This document shows, one piece after another, positions 10,521-22,110 of a stretch of 64,000 bases of DNA (its first letter is position 1; the number at the start of each line of letters is the position of its first letter). The DNA is from Dolomedes plantarius (taxonomy: Eukaryota > Arthropoda > Arachnida > Araneae > Dolomedidae), in the NCBI GenBank assembly GCA_907164885.2, contig OU015498.1, positions 90,057,649-90,121,648 of the forward strand, read 5' to 3'. Below the pieces are notes generated by a model. That model saw only the letters and a list, made by a program, of their open reading frames with translations. It searched no databases and had not been told where the DNA came from. Made by a program: the position numbers and the translations under genes.

Positions 10521-11704
10521 GTGATAGCTGCAATATAAATTTAAACCCTGATATACGTCTCTTAAACTAATTCATAACTAAGCTGACTAAACTTGGTCTC
10601 AAAGTAGAGCTTGATAGGGAGGGGAGGGGTTGAAACAGAGAAATTTTGAAAGCATAAAGTAAGAAATCTAAATTAGGGCTAGGGCTTAATTTTACTGGGC
10701 ACTTGTAAAAATTTGTCACAATATCTAACAAATGGAAATAATTCTTTCGGGGATTAAATAATTATTTACATATTATTGAAGAAAACTAAAAGTGGACGTC
10801 TAAATTAATACTCAAAGGCAAAATTATAACGTATTAGATATTGAAATAATTAAGGCAATTTTTAGACAATTGAATTTAATGAAAAATAACTAAAATTTAA
10901 AATTAATGTTAAGTTAATGGGTCAGCAATAGTGCCAATGCATAAATTTGTTCCCTAAACTTATGCACATAAAATTTGGGTAAACAGTATTTGTCTAAATC
11001 TATGGCATATATAATGCGTATATTTGGATAGGGTAAGTAATTTCAGCAAGCCTAAAATCTAATGTCTAGTACAAAGCTTACTTTTCCAGGGTTTATAAAA
11101 TAGTTGCCTAACATTAAATGCATTAAATATGGCATAAATATCACGCATAAGTAACTTCAATAAATTAGTTTTAATTTCAAATCTATCGTCCTAATGATAA
11201 GGTCTGCAAGTGTTTGTATAAATTTTGGGACCTAAAGCTTAAAGCATAAAATATTCTGGAACTAGGTCAAAAACGCAGTTTTTTTTTCTCTATAATGCAT
11301 CATTTTGGAAACCAGGTATTGTAAAACTGTGGCACGTAAAATGTAATACCTAAAAATGTGTACACATGTGAAGTGATTTTGAGAATGGGAATAAAATCTG
11401 AAATAATCTTCCCACATCCGAGTTAAACACTTGAAATCCAAAATATGGCTCAAAAATCATATCAGTTAGATATCTTCAATTATATAATTCAAATATCTGA
11501 GCATCAAAGAGTCCTATAATAATAAAACTGTTTACATATGTAAGTCATATTCTTAACATCTGAGAGGTAGAAAGTCACCCGTAAACCTATTGAAAATCCT
11601 TTAATTCTCGTACTGCCTCATGACCGTTCGATAAAGGTACAGTCACTTATAATTTCAATTTCTTAGGCTATTATGTATAACATATATACAAAACCAAAAG
11701 TATA
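10521..11704. other. unassigned AT-rich DNA
   Basis: No repeat or coding feature was recognised. A purine-rich run GATAGGGAGGGGAGGGG lies near 10613. Confidence 0.4.
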
Positions 11705-12296
11705 TCTATATATTTATGTTGCTAGGAAATCTGTGAGAGAAAACAACTGCATAAATTTACTTCATTTTGGTCTTAAACGAAAGATTGTAATCTGTAGATT
11801 TTTCAAATTCGATTTTTGTAACAGAAATTTCTATTAATGAGCGATAATCTACAATTAAAAATTGATTTATGCGCATGCTAAGAGGCATGTTTAAATCTGG
11901 CTTTAGAAACTCACTGTTTCTGCGCATGCTCAGTGACATATTTTAATGATAAACACGTTTATTCCGAGGAGTCTCTTTAGATCTCTCTCTGCAACTTTTA
12001 TTGTTATGATAATTATGTTTGTGAAATATAAGATTAAACCTGACGAAAATTGTTTATTTCTCGCCGTTTAATGAGCGATAATTTAAAATTAAAAAAAATT
12101 GCTTTCTGCGCATACTCAGTGATGTTTTAAAATCTGGCTTTAGATACTCACTAAGCACGAGGCCGCTTAAACAAATTAATTTGTTTCTGCGCATTATTAT
12201 GGTTTTCAACATTTGGCAATGATGTGTTGAGTATAATTTGTGTATTAGTACATTTATTTACTATCTAGCCGTCATGTTTTGACGAGTACCAACTAG
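11705..12296 (+). mobile_element. non-autonomous Helitron-like element
   Basis: It starts TCTATATATTTATG and ends GACGAGTACCAACTAGT, with T following. It is the inverted partner of the element at 3286-3838 and shares interior blocks such as ATCTGGCTTTAGA, CTGCGCATGCTCAGTGAC and GAGCGATAAT. No protein coding is seen. Confidence 0.72.
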
Positions 12297-13637
12297 TTTT
12301 CTTCTTAAAACACAAAATCAAAATTTAAAAAAAGAATATAATGAATATACACATCAAAAAACTTTTTAATTGAGAATCGCTGTAAAAAATGCTTTCTGTT
12401 CTTATTTGAAATATTCAGCGAGAAGAATCTATTCATGACATGGAAATCAAAGTTTATTGTTAATATTGAACGCTTTAAATATAGTAATGATGGACAGGTT
12501 GACTTTCCGTAACCATTTATTTCCAGACCCTCAGAAAAGGGCAATTTTAACGCTTTATTCAACCGTAAACATTATGTCATGCATTTCAGACCGTGGATAT
12601 TAAAATGTTCTATCGCAACACATCATTTACACTCTGTCGCGAAGCAATATTCAACAACGAGTGCATAACACAGCTAAAGAAATATTTATACTAACGTTTA
12701 AATGAATGTTTAATGTAACGTAATTGCTGTACAAACACTAATAAAAGCTAAATGTACTTAAAATATTCCAGACTTTCTAGACAAAGATTTATGAGTTCTT
12801 TAAAACATTAGAGCCTGCACTGAACGCATAAATAATGTTTAAAAATTTTATTTTTCCGTTTTAGGAGAAAATTTCCACCCTTCAGAGAGTAGAATTGTTT
12901 ATTTTCGGGCCCACACCCATCGCAAATTTGAAAAGTAAAAACGATACTTAATTTCTGACATTACCTCTAAAATAAATGATTATACAACGCAGATATCAAG
13001 CTATGCAAAACTGATAATTATGATCCTCATAATTTACTGTCTGACGTGAGCCACTTATTACAGACCTCTGATAAGTATTAAAAAATATATTTACCTTACT
13101 ATTAAGACATTAATTGATAATTTTGAGACAAATCTCTTTAAGAAAGATTTATTTGAAACTACTGTTAACTACATAATCTTTATATATTTATGTTTTCTAG
13201 AAACCCGTATACGTTGGAACTGAAAACGAGACCATGATGGTAAAAACAAATTAATATTACCAGAGAAAAAGACCTTAATGATTATATATCTCAGTCAACA
13301 TTGACAATATCATTATTAAATGGAGTTTTGTTTCTGATTGTAGGGATCTTACGCACAATTTGGCTGTGGACCCTTAAGAAATTGAGGCAAGTAAAAGACA
13401 TCAAGAGCTATTAAATCAAGCAGATTTTGTCATATTATATAAAATATTTTTGTCTGGTAATTTTATTTACTTTGCCATGATGTGCTGGTTTTCAGTTCAA
13501 ACATTTATATGCCTTAGATAAGAAAGTGCTAAGATTTGTGACGTACTAGGTTTTGTACCCTTGGTTAATTTACGTTATAAACCCGTTTCTTTAAGCATTT
13601 TTTTTTGTTGTTTGTTTTCAGCAGAAGAAATATAAAA
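12297..13637. other. unassigned AT-rich DNA
   Basis: No feature recognised. An antisense 85-residue frame at 12305-12562 is probably chance. Confidence 0.4.
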
Positions 13638-14846
13638 ATGGGGTACAAAATAGTGCGAACACCTATGAAAAAGTATGCCGCATTTTCCCACTTGCAGAAC
13701 AGACACGCCACCTGGCACACAATTCTGCCAACTACTGGCCGTGAAGGGAAAGGTATCAGTCGCTCAACAGCAGTCATAAATGTTGCATGCATTTATCGTA
13801 CTCTCTGAGAAACGTTGCAATGACAGACCTGACAGAGTTCGAAAGACGCATGGATGTTGGAGCGCGTTTAGCTGGAACCTCTGTGATGGGAACAGCAAAC
13901 CTTTTGGGGTGTGCAAGGAGCACGGTATCAGCCATTATAACGCCGTACACCGAAGACGGTAAGATGGCGTCTGCAAAGCACAACAGTGGACGAAAGAGAA
14001 AGCTGACTGACTAGGATAGATGGGTCTTGAAGCGTATAGTGGCCCAAAAGCACAAGCAGTAGTTATCCGAGATAACATACGACAAAAACAGTCATTGCAG
14101 GAATCCGTTTCAGCCAAAACTGACATTATGGTGTGAACTGAAACCATGGCGTAGCATCAAGCCATGCTTTCGAGCGACGCCAATGGTGTAGAGCTCACAG
14201 AAGTAGGGCCTCACAATAGTGGCAACAACTCATTTAGTCTGATGAATTAGCATTCACCCTATTTCAGACCACTGGACGCGTTTACGTGGGGAAAACGCCC
14301 AGGGAAGCGTTTACTCCTGGCTGCCTCTTTGGCATGGAGGTGGCTCCATTATGGCATGGGGTGCGATATCTTAACGAGGTCCTGGACCACTTGTTACTCT
14401 ACATAGAAAGATAAAAGGCGCTCACTGCCTCAGCATTCTGGGGGATCATGTCCATCCTTTTGTCCACACTTAATTCCCTGGAGAGCGTCCGCTTTATAAA
14501 GACATCAACATTCCTATCCACACGGCTAGGTGTGTTCAAGCATGGTCTGAGGAGCATAACGATGAAGTAGGACATCTCCGGCCCCCCTCAGTCTCCTGAC
14601 TTGAACATTATTAAACTTTTTCGAATCCAAACTTCGTGCTCGATTTCCACCTCGATCTACACTTTCTGAATTAGATACTGCTCTCCAAGAGGAAAAGCTT
14701 CATATTCCATTAAATATTGTGCATGACCTCTAGAATACTATCCCACTTAGCATACAATGTGTACTTAAGTCAAAGGTCGATCCAACGCCTTATTAATAAA
14801 GCTTTTCTCTTATTTCCCAGATGTTCGTATTATTTCCCCCCCCCAT
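13638..14846 (+). mobile_element. Tc1-like DNA transposon, degraded
   Basis: The left end ATGGGGTACAAAATAGTGCG and following CGAACACCTATG are mirrored at the right by CAGATGTTCGTATTATTTCC and a C-run ending CCCCAT at 14846, consistent with terminal inverted repeats. Length is about 1.2 kb, as expected for a small Tc1 element. It holds one broken transposase gene. The right repeat is followed closely by a (CA)n(TA)n microsatellite. Confidence 0.75.
13820..14660 (+). pseudogene. Tc1-like transposase remnant (DDE family)
   Basis: From the ATG at 13820 the frame reads MTDLTEFERRMDVGARLAGT, then a helix-turn-helix region (NLLGCARSTVSAII) and NSGRKRKLTD, the DNA-binding N-terminus of Tc1 transposases, until a stop at 14012. 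Beyond it, shattered over several frames, are GGGSIMAWGAIS (about 14328-14375), PIHTARCVQAW (about 14512-14550) and SPDLNIIK (about 14590-14613). The last matches the family's block holding the third acidic residue, but that position is Lys rather than Glu. Multiple stops and frameshifts show it cannot make a transposase. Confidence 0.85.
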
Positions 14847-14879
14847 CTGTAATTTTTATCCAAAGTGTAAAAAAAACAA

Positions 14880-14887
14880 ACACACAG

Positions 14888-14982
<95 letters not shown>
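14880..14982. repeat. compound (CA)n(TA)n microsatellite
   Basis: About 12 CA units run into about 39 TA units. Two overlapping plus-strand frames through it (Tyr-Ile repeats) are artefacts. Confidence 0.98.
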
Positions 14983-14983
<1 letters not shown>

Positions 14984-15229
14984 TTATACAAACATCTTTT
15001 TACAATTTACAGTTAATTTCTGTTGTCTGTTCGCCCGCATAAACATCGCCTATGAGACTATTCCGTTTCGTAAATATTCCTCTGTTATTCTCAAAGCTCT
15101 GTAAATATTGAGTAATGTTTCTCTATCCTAGGATCCTAATGCGTATGTTGCGACTTATTTAAACTCTGCAAGCGTAGAGTTAAACTTTTTTTTTAATGGC
15201 TGCGAGGTATGGTGAAGGTAATGAACGCC

Positions 15230-15840
15230 ATGTCTTAGTGAGTCGTCAAAGGACCCGTGATTTCTTGGAGAGCTCTACGGTCATCTTTTGCTAGTCCAGG
15301 GCTTAATAAACTGGAAACTACAGATAAAATCCGATTCCAAAAAGGGGTACAAAACATCCACGATAAAAGTGGAATATGAACTCGTAAACTTTAGTAGCAC
15401 TTTCCTAGACAATCGGCCAACGTCCGGCTGAGGACGAAAGGAGAGCTGAAATCGTAAGGTCTATTGAGTTCTTCACAGATGTACATGATTTGTTTCGTTA
15501 GTTGTAACTGTGAAAAAGAACAAAGGGCTTTTTACCTGCAGTGTTCGTCATAATTCAACCCAACTAAACTCCACTATTTGGTCACTACAAAAAAAATTTC
15601 TGTGAAGCCAGTCCAGTTCAGTCCATTAAAGATAACTCACTGTAGCAGGATCAAAGAATACACTTGATAATAGTCCATCTACAATTTATTTCCTTCCCGA
15701 AGCGATCGACTGGCTGAGAGCCAAAGGAAAGATGAAAATTGAGGATCATTGAGTACGTCAAAGGAGTGCAAGATATGCTCATCTGATTGTATCTCTAAAA
15801 TAAAATAAAAAGTTGAGTGCTTTTCACGTGCAGTTTTAGT
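15230..15840. repeat. diverged tandem duplication, about 300-bp unit
   Basis: Two halves align by eye. Landmarks are GGCTGAGGACGAAAGGAGAG against GGCTGAGAGCCAAAGGAAAG, ATTGAGTTCTTCACAG against ATTGAGTACGTCAAAG, and CTTTTTACCTGCAGTGTT against CTTTTCACGTGCAGTTTT. Divergence is high, so this is an old duplication. Confidence 0.5.
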
Positions 15841-17085
15841 CTTTATTACATTGAGCCTGATTATTTACATTTAACAGCCTTGCATCATCACTGCAAAATA
15901 TGCACTATTTTGTAACTGCAAAATATATTCCGTTAGAATACTTGAAATGAATTAATTTTACCTGACTTGGGTAATTTGTAAAAGAACGATTTAATTGAAA
16001 TGGTATACGACAGTTTTTAGGTTTTCAAAATTTTTCAGTTTTCATTGTACACCCATGTATAAATTAGAATCGAAAATTATAATTTCAGCACACACACACA
16101 CAAGTGTGTGTTTGTGCGTGTATGTGTATTAATTAGTATTAAAAAATGTAATTTAAGAGCACTTATATAATTACACACATATGTATACGTGTGTGTATAT
16201 GTTAGCTAATATATCTGTTCATAGGCTTCACAGTGTTTGGAACAAAACTTAAATAAATATTGAAACAAATTAAAATTATTTGTGCTTGCTTAGTATTAAT
16301 GAAACTCATAAATAACCTTTCTCAACAAATAATTATAATTTGTCACTTAATTACAATTTTCAGATTCTTTTTTTCCTAAATGACGAAAAAAATGTAAATA
16401 GATCCCTTTTTTATTTTAAAATTATGACAGATTACTTGAAATTATTTACAGCTTTAATGAATATTTTTTACTCATGAATGAAAAAAATCCCAAAACAATA
16501 TAAGAAAAATTTTTTGGTCCAAAATCCAGTCTAATTCGAAAAAAAAAGACTAGCTCTTTTAATTAGTAATTATCTAATTACTTAAAGGAATTACTGAAGC
16601 AATTTTCTACCCGAAAAAATAACATTTCTTTATAGTTATCTGTAAGGAAATATGCAATCTTTTCAACGCAAATTGTGTACACATTTCTTAGGGTATTTGA
16701 ACAAAAATATTAGTTAAATATTTGTAAGTCAATACTGAAACGCTAAAAAAAAATGCGAAATACATAAAGGTTGTTTTTTTAAATTAAAAATAGTTCAAAA
16801 GAGTAAATGCTCGATATTATTGTACAATTATTGCATAATTATAATTGCATAATTATAATTCCATAAATACGTTAAATTGATATGATTTAATCTTGAGTTT
16901 AAATGTCTCAAAATCTCCAAAATTGTATATATCGTAGTCAGTATGAAATTGCACATCTGCTGATTGATACAATTTTAATCTCGCATGTTTCTACACGGTG
17001 CGGATATAAATTTCAAATTTGTGAAGAATGGAATCAAAAGCTGTTAAGTTTCTCACTTAGCCAGGTTAATTTGATATAAAACACA
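15841..17085. other. unassigned AT-rich DNA with short CA/TG microsatellites
   Basis: Short (CA)n and (TG)n tracts occur at about 16090-16127 and 16173-16200. No element or gene recognised. Confidence 0.4.
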
Positions 17086-17150
17086 CCGTCTTGAGGTAGA
17101 GGTGCCGGATTGAATCCCATTCCCGTCAAGCAGTGCTTATCTGCTAGCAA
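17086..17150 (+). mobile_element. possible SINE head fragment
   Basis: GAGGTAGAGGTGCCGGATTG followed by AATCCCATTCCCGTCAAGC resembles the box B and downstream part of SINE-B heads (compare AATCCCGACAAGC at 34.6 kb). Too short to be certain. Confidence 0.3.
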
Positions 17151-17296
17151 AATTGATAATGGTACATTCTTTGAACTTAAAGCAAAATTCTATGCGAATA
17201 AAATCAACGTCAATAAATGAAATATAGATATACGTGCGTATGTGTGCTTATGAACAGATGAACGTCCCATGTCATCGATCCATGAAGGAAATAAAG

Positions 17297-17862
17297 AGGG
17301 TGTCCGGGCTAAAGGTATCCAAAAGTCATGACTTATTTTTATGGAACTACTCATTAGAATTAAAAAAAAATTATTTAAATAGAAAGAGCATCTCACCAAG
17401 TTTTAATATCAATCATAGATTTCTATCATAGTATCATAGATTTCGATGTGTGCACCTTTTGTAGCACGACTAGCGTCTAAATGGTAATCCAGTTCTCTCC
17501 AAGTGTTTCGTAGCATATCAGGCATTATTAGACTTTTTATCTTGGGAATTCATTAAATCCTTTGTGTATAAACAAAAAATTGAAACTGTGGATGAGTTGA
17601 AGAAGGGTATCATTGAAGCAATTCGTGTAATAACTCCTGATATGCTACGAAAAACTTGGAGAGAACTGGATTACCATTTAGACGTTTGTCGTGCTACAAA
17701 AGGTGCACACATCGAAATCTATGATACTATGATCGAAGTCTGTGATTGATATTAAAACTTGGTGAGAAGTTCTTTCTATTTAAATAAACATTTTATAAAT
17801 TCTAATGGGTAGTTCCTTAAAAATAAGTCATGACTTTTAGATACCTTTAGCCCGGACACCCT
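17297..17862. mobile_element. fold-back Tc1/mariner derivative
   Basis: The element starts AGGGTGTCCGGGCTAAAGGT and ends ACCTTTAGCCCGGACACCCT. The inverted repeat continues for about 230 bp: 17297-17530 is nearly the inverse complement of 17635-17862, around a loop of about 100 bp. The right arm contains the 3' end of a transposase gene; the left arm holds the same coding sequence in antisense. The structure needed an inverted duplication of the 3' half with loss of the 5' half. Confidence 0.85.
17564..17749 (+). pseudogene. C-terminal fragment of a DDE-type transposase
   Basis: The 61-residue frame reads through VDELKKGIIEAIRVITPDML, then RKTWRELDYHLDVCRATKGA and HIEIY. I recognise this as the C-terminal tail commonly found in arthropod Tc1/mariner-related transposases. 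The catalytic domain is absent. Residues upstream of the inverted arm (about 17564-17634) survive only in the loop. Confidence 0.7.
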
Positions 17863-17904
17863 ATATTTTAGACATGGATTTACAGAACGAGAATTTCTCA
17901 TATA

Positions 17905-18690
17905 GGGTATACGCCAATAACTAGCAGATACCCTTTTTCGAATACTGCAGATTGTACTACCTACTAAAGCCGAATGAATGAAATATTTTGCCCTCGTCAG
18001 ATTAATGCAAGTAAATTGCTCCCGTTCAGTCACGAGTAGAGGAAGATTCCCTCCCTCAAAGATTGCTACCCATGCAAGGCGTGCACTACCTACTAAAGCC
18101 ATATTAATGAAAACCCGCAAGCGTTTCCATCTTTTGCTTTCGTCACACTAATCGTACAAAATTCTTCCCGCTGAAATCCAACTACGGGAAGATTCTTTCA
18201 CTCAAAGTTCCAGGCTTTATGAGACGCCCACTGCCGAATGCAAATTAAAACCTGCTAATGCTCCTTCTTATTGTTTCCTTCAAATGAACAATAGGAAATT
18301 CCTCCTGTTGAGTTCAAATCACTAGCAGATACTCTTCTTCGGAGATTACATGCTTTAATAGATGCCCACTGTTGACTAGACTAATGCTACATTAATGAAA
18401 AATTGCAACCGTGTCCACCTTTAATTTTCAAAAAATCAGACAAAAATTTCCCCCGTTGAGTCCAAATTAGAGGAAGATTTCCTGTTTCGAAGACTGCAGG
18501 CTATATAAAACACCCACTTCTCACATACGAATCAAAACCTTTCAATGTTCATTGTTTCCTACAGATAAATGGTATAAAATCTTTCCTGTTCTGTTCCAAA
18601 CACAGGTAGATCCTCCCACAGAAATATTAGAGGTTACACTAAACGCCTATCGCCTGGTATTGCCGACTACTGAAGTATTATTAAAAGTCT
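17905..18690. repeat. old satellite-like array, two alternating monomers (about 282-bp dimer)
   Basis: The motif CCCGTTGAGTCCAAAT and variants recurs with starts near 18018, 18163, 18299, 18447 and 18580, giving spacings of about 145, 136, 148 and 133. Each monomer continues GAGGAAGATTCCCTCCCTC, GACTGCAGGCT and CGCCCACT. Monomers 1 and 3 share ATTAATGAAAA plus a GTTTCCAYCTTTT-like block. Monomers 2 and 4 share AATYAAAACCT and ATTGTTTCCT. Divergence of roughly a quarter suggests great age. An antisense frame at 17776-18120 is a by-product. Confidence 0.65.
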
Positions 18691-19194
18691 GAGAGTTGTG
18701 TATATATCCAGGGAAAAAAATCGAAATATATTTATTTAAAAGTAATATATTTATTTTAAAAAATTCTATACATTTAGATATTTACAGACCAGAAGTATAG
18801 GTGAAATCGTAAGTAAACAAAAAATAAGGCATAATGTAATGACGCGACGTATGTACTAAAAATATCAGGATAGCAAATTGCACGTTCCCCTAGTACATGC
18901 ATTTTTCTTTCCCATTCATTAAAAGTCAAACGAACACTATACATTTAGTTGTAATTTCTTCTCTTATTTATATCACATTCATAAAAAGAATTGAAATTGA
19001 ATTTTGCACCGATACTCAAAGTTTAATTTCATTAAGCAGGAGAAACAAAGATCACTTGAAACAAGTAAAAGGAAGACCATTCATTCTCTCTCGTCATGAA
19101 AATAACGGGTGCTTTAAGTACCTAATTACGCAAAAAATGGCTCGGAGCCCATTTATTTTTCAAGATAACACAACTCTACCCCTGACAAAAAATA

Positions 19195-19198
<4 letters not shown>
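18691..19198. other. unassigned DNA
   Basis: A 100-residue frame at 18897-19199 shows no domain. No repeat ends recognised. Confidence 0.35.

Positions 19199-19229
<31 letters not shown>
19199..19229. repeat. (AT)n microsatellite
   Basis: About 15 AT units directly left of a Tigger-like MITE. Confidence 0.95.
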
Positions 19230-19231
<2 letters not shown>

Positions 19232-19234
<3 letters not shown>

Positions 19235-19401
19235 TAAAACTTCTCTAACCGGCCACCCCTTTAAAAGGACATATTTTGTTTAGAACTGATAAAAGACTCC
19301 AAAGAGTAGAGTCTATGTTATGGAAGAAACCTTTTCTATGGTCACCCCTCAAAGCGGCCACCTTTTTTCGGAACCTTTACTGACCGCCACAGAGAAGTTT
19401 C

Positions 19402-19404
<3 letters not shown>
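19232..19404. mobile_element. pogo/Tigger-like MITE
   Basis: The left terminus CAGTAAAACTTCTCTAACCG mirrors the right CCACAGAGAAGTTTCACTA. Internal CGGCCAC motifs are repeated on both sides. Length is about 173 bp. It lies between two (TA)n tracts, which fits insertion at TA. Confidence 0.8.

Positions 19405-19411
<7 letters not shown>

Positions 19412-19469
<58 letters not shown>
19412..19469. repeat. (TA)n microsatellite
   Basis: About 28 TA units directly right of the MITE. Confidence 0.97.
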
Positions 19470-19470
<1 letters not shown>

Positions 19471-20795
19471 CACAAGGGAAGGAATTGTCTCTATCAATAG
19501 CGACGCAATGAAAGAGATGCTCTCGAGCAAAAGGAAACATTTCGAGAAGTCATCGAGTCTCGACTGTCCCATGTCCACCCTCCTGAGTGGACAATATCCG
19601 GAAAGTGGGTAATCAGCAGTGGAAAAGGAGAGTTACCGAGGATGAAGGGGAGAAACAACGATGTGGAAATAATTAAAGGACGCAGATTTTTTTGGAGAAG
19701 GGGACTGGTTTATTTCTTAACAGCTAAATACACGCTCTGTTTAAGCTTAAAGGGAGTATACCCCTATCTTAAAAGTCATAGCAAAGTCCACGTCGTATGT
19801 AAAGATGATATTGGTAAGATAACTATTGTACACATAAAGTTATAGTAAAATATTTCGAATTATTTTCTTACAATAATTCGTAGTTGAGTTTTGGGTTTTA
19901 CACCGTTTGTTTATACGAGTATTTATATATAAATATATGCAAAGGCCAAAAAATCTTAAGTCTGAGACTGAATACCCGGAAGATGCTTATCCGTTTTAAA
20001 AAAAAGAATTTATGTAATCATAAATTTGTTGAAGATTCAAAATTGGATAATCCTACAATAACTTATTCTCAAAATAGCAGAGGGCGTTGCAGTTTTCAAA
20101 ACTATGAAATCTGTGATCATTTCCACTTTTCAGTGGGTGATTTCCCATTTTTTCAACTGCAAATTTATGTAAGGATTGTGATGGGGATAATTTCGTTAAA
20201 AGACTGTGTTATCATTGAGCGGGGAAAATGTTTATTGTTCTAGAAGTACATCGATTAAATTACCGTTGTGTAAACAAAAAAATATTTCCACTGGAATCTG
20301 CTTTTCAGTCACACTAGAAATTCTAGAATATTGATGATGCTTGTACCCTTCTAATGGAAAAGGAGTTTTCAATATAATTATGCAAGTTTCAGTCACTAAA
20401 AAAAATAAAAATGCTTAACAAACGTGGTAACACCCTCAGAAATATTGAAAGACAGACAGAATTTTTAGATTTGACGACAACAGCGCCATCTATTATTTCA
20501 GAACGAAGTCCAAGTCGGGAAATTCCTTTTTGAATCTTCAGCAATCAAATGCCCATTTTACTTATTACTTTATTTACCAGTTTTTTCCTGGGTATTTAAC
20601 CACAAATTGGGGGAATATTTTACAGGACATATGAAATGTTCATTAGAAAAAATTTATAACTCTGTTTGACTCAAGCGTGTCTTGCTTATCGTTTCTTCCA
20701 TGTTTCTAGGCATTTCTCATTTTGCAGAATACTTAGTAACCTGAAAATGGCTTGTATTCTTGGTATTTTCACATCACGGTATTTTCGGAACAACT
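19470..20795. other. unassigned DNA
   Basis: It includes a somewhat G+C-richer patch at 19480-19690. Open frames at 19642-19845 and 19884-20243 (119 residues) have no recognisable domain and are likely chance. Confidence 0.35.
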
Positions 20796-20799
20796 CATA

Positions 20800-21000
20800 G
20801 GACGATCCCTCAACTGCTGCGAATTTGATTTTACTGAAGTTGCACCATCAACCAAAGAAGTCGCGTCACTTTTGGATCCTGGTCACGGCACCAAATGTAG
20901 GTTGTTAAATAACCTTAAAACAATAGATGCATGCGTGTGTTGGAGTAAGCAAGGAAGACAGAGCATTGGCCTTTAACATACATTTATTTAATAAATCACA
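20800..21000 (-). mobile_element. possible BEL/Pao LTR-retrotransposon leader and LTR end
   Basis: On the minus strand, AACAACCTACA is followed by TTTGGTGCCGTGACCAGGAT (about 20876-20895). TGGTGCCG-type primer-binding sites directly after an LTR ending in CA are typical of BEL/Pao elements. The LTR would lie to the right (from 20896) and the leader to the left. The far LTR end, internal genes and second LTR were not found, so this is at best a fragment. Confidence 0.35.
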
Positions 21001-21689
21001 AAATTCATTTAAAGTGTAATTGCTACTAGCACAATATTCCCTTTCATATTAACACTTTCCATACGAGAACTCAGAAGCAGAGGCAAACTATATCGTCAAA
21101 GTAATGATTTTTAGAGTCTGTGTGGGAGGCACTTACTATAGCTGAAGTATGCAGCGATGCATCGACGACAGGGACCCAAAATCCCGTCATATACCGGATC
21201 ATCTTGGCGGGTTACTGGCACTACTCCTAGACTCTGAGGCAGTCGAGACTCTGTATGATCTGAGCTCTAAGAAAAAAGTCGGAGATAAATCTGGACCTTC
21301 TCTCCTTTTTCTTTCTTCCTTGGATGGGATGTTGTCCGTTTACGGGGGGCCATCCTGGCCCACCCCTCTTTTTCATTGGGCAGTGGGCTGTTTTTCTGTC
21401 AGTAGTTCCTAACCCCATTGGTTCCTTATTATTGCCCCTGTCCATAGTCTACGAAGTACCTCCCCACCATAATTTTCACTTGCAATACCACTTTGACCCT
21501 TATCATCTGAAAGTTTTACTGTGGGCCATAAAATAACGACCATCTATCTTGAAATATTTATAGACTTTTGATCGCTATCAATGGCCACCGACAGCTATTC
21601 TTCTATTTCCTCCTGGTGTACAAGCCCCTATTTACCCTTGCCTCTGCAGCCTTTACAATAGATTTGTTCTTGGCCACACACCGCGGGGA
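21001..21689. other. G+C-richer stretch, unassigned
   Basis: The segment from 21120 to 21690 is clearly richer in G+C than its surroundings and is open for 70-87 codons in several frames on both strands. None shows a domain. It could be an old retroelement internal region; I cannot place it. Confidence 0.3.
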
Positions 21690-22110
21690 TTTATACCATT
21701 CCGCTTCTACAATTTGCTTACGTCAATATTAACCTACGGAGAAAATTTGTCTACTATTTACAGCTACATAAATACTGATAATCCAATAAGAAGAGTATTT
21801 TCAGATAGCCTGAACTTTTCTACACCTTGCAACAGGATTTAGTTTATAAATTTCGTCCACCAAAGGAATTGATGAGCGCTTAAAACACACTATACCAGAT
21901 TTTTTTCCCAAATAATTTAAATTTTATATACTATTTGTATTTTTTTCAAAAACGAAAAATATCCTAAAGTGTAAAATTTCTTTCTCTATTTCGGAGTACA
22001 ATTTTAGAAAAAAAATCTTTAAATCCAAGTCGGCAATCATTGGACAAATTTTCTCCATAGTCCAACATTGAGGTGAGCGAATCCAATAGGGTTAGTAAAC
22101 AGCAGCCTTA
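21690..22110. mobile_element. TTAA-MITE family copy, left end decayed
   Basis: The interior and right end match the family: ATAATCCAATAAGAAGAGTA, CACACTATACCAGAT, and the right repeat CATTGAGGTGAGCGAATCCA through AACAGCAGCCTTA. The left inverted repeat is recognisable only in pieces (TTACGTCAATATTAACCTAC). Confidence 0.8.

Noticed and set aside
21149..21536. Overlapping frames of 70-87 residues on both strands in G+C-richer DNA
   Set aside because: Open in several frames because of base composition. No domain or splice context convinced me.
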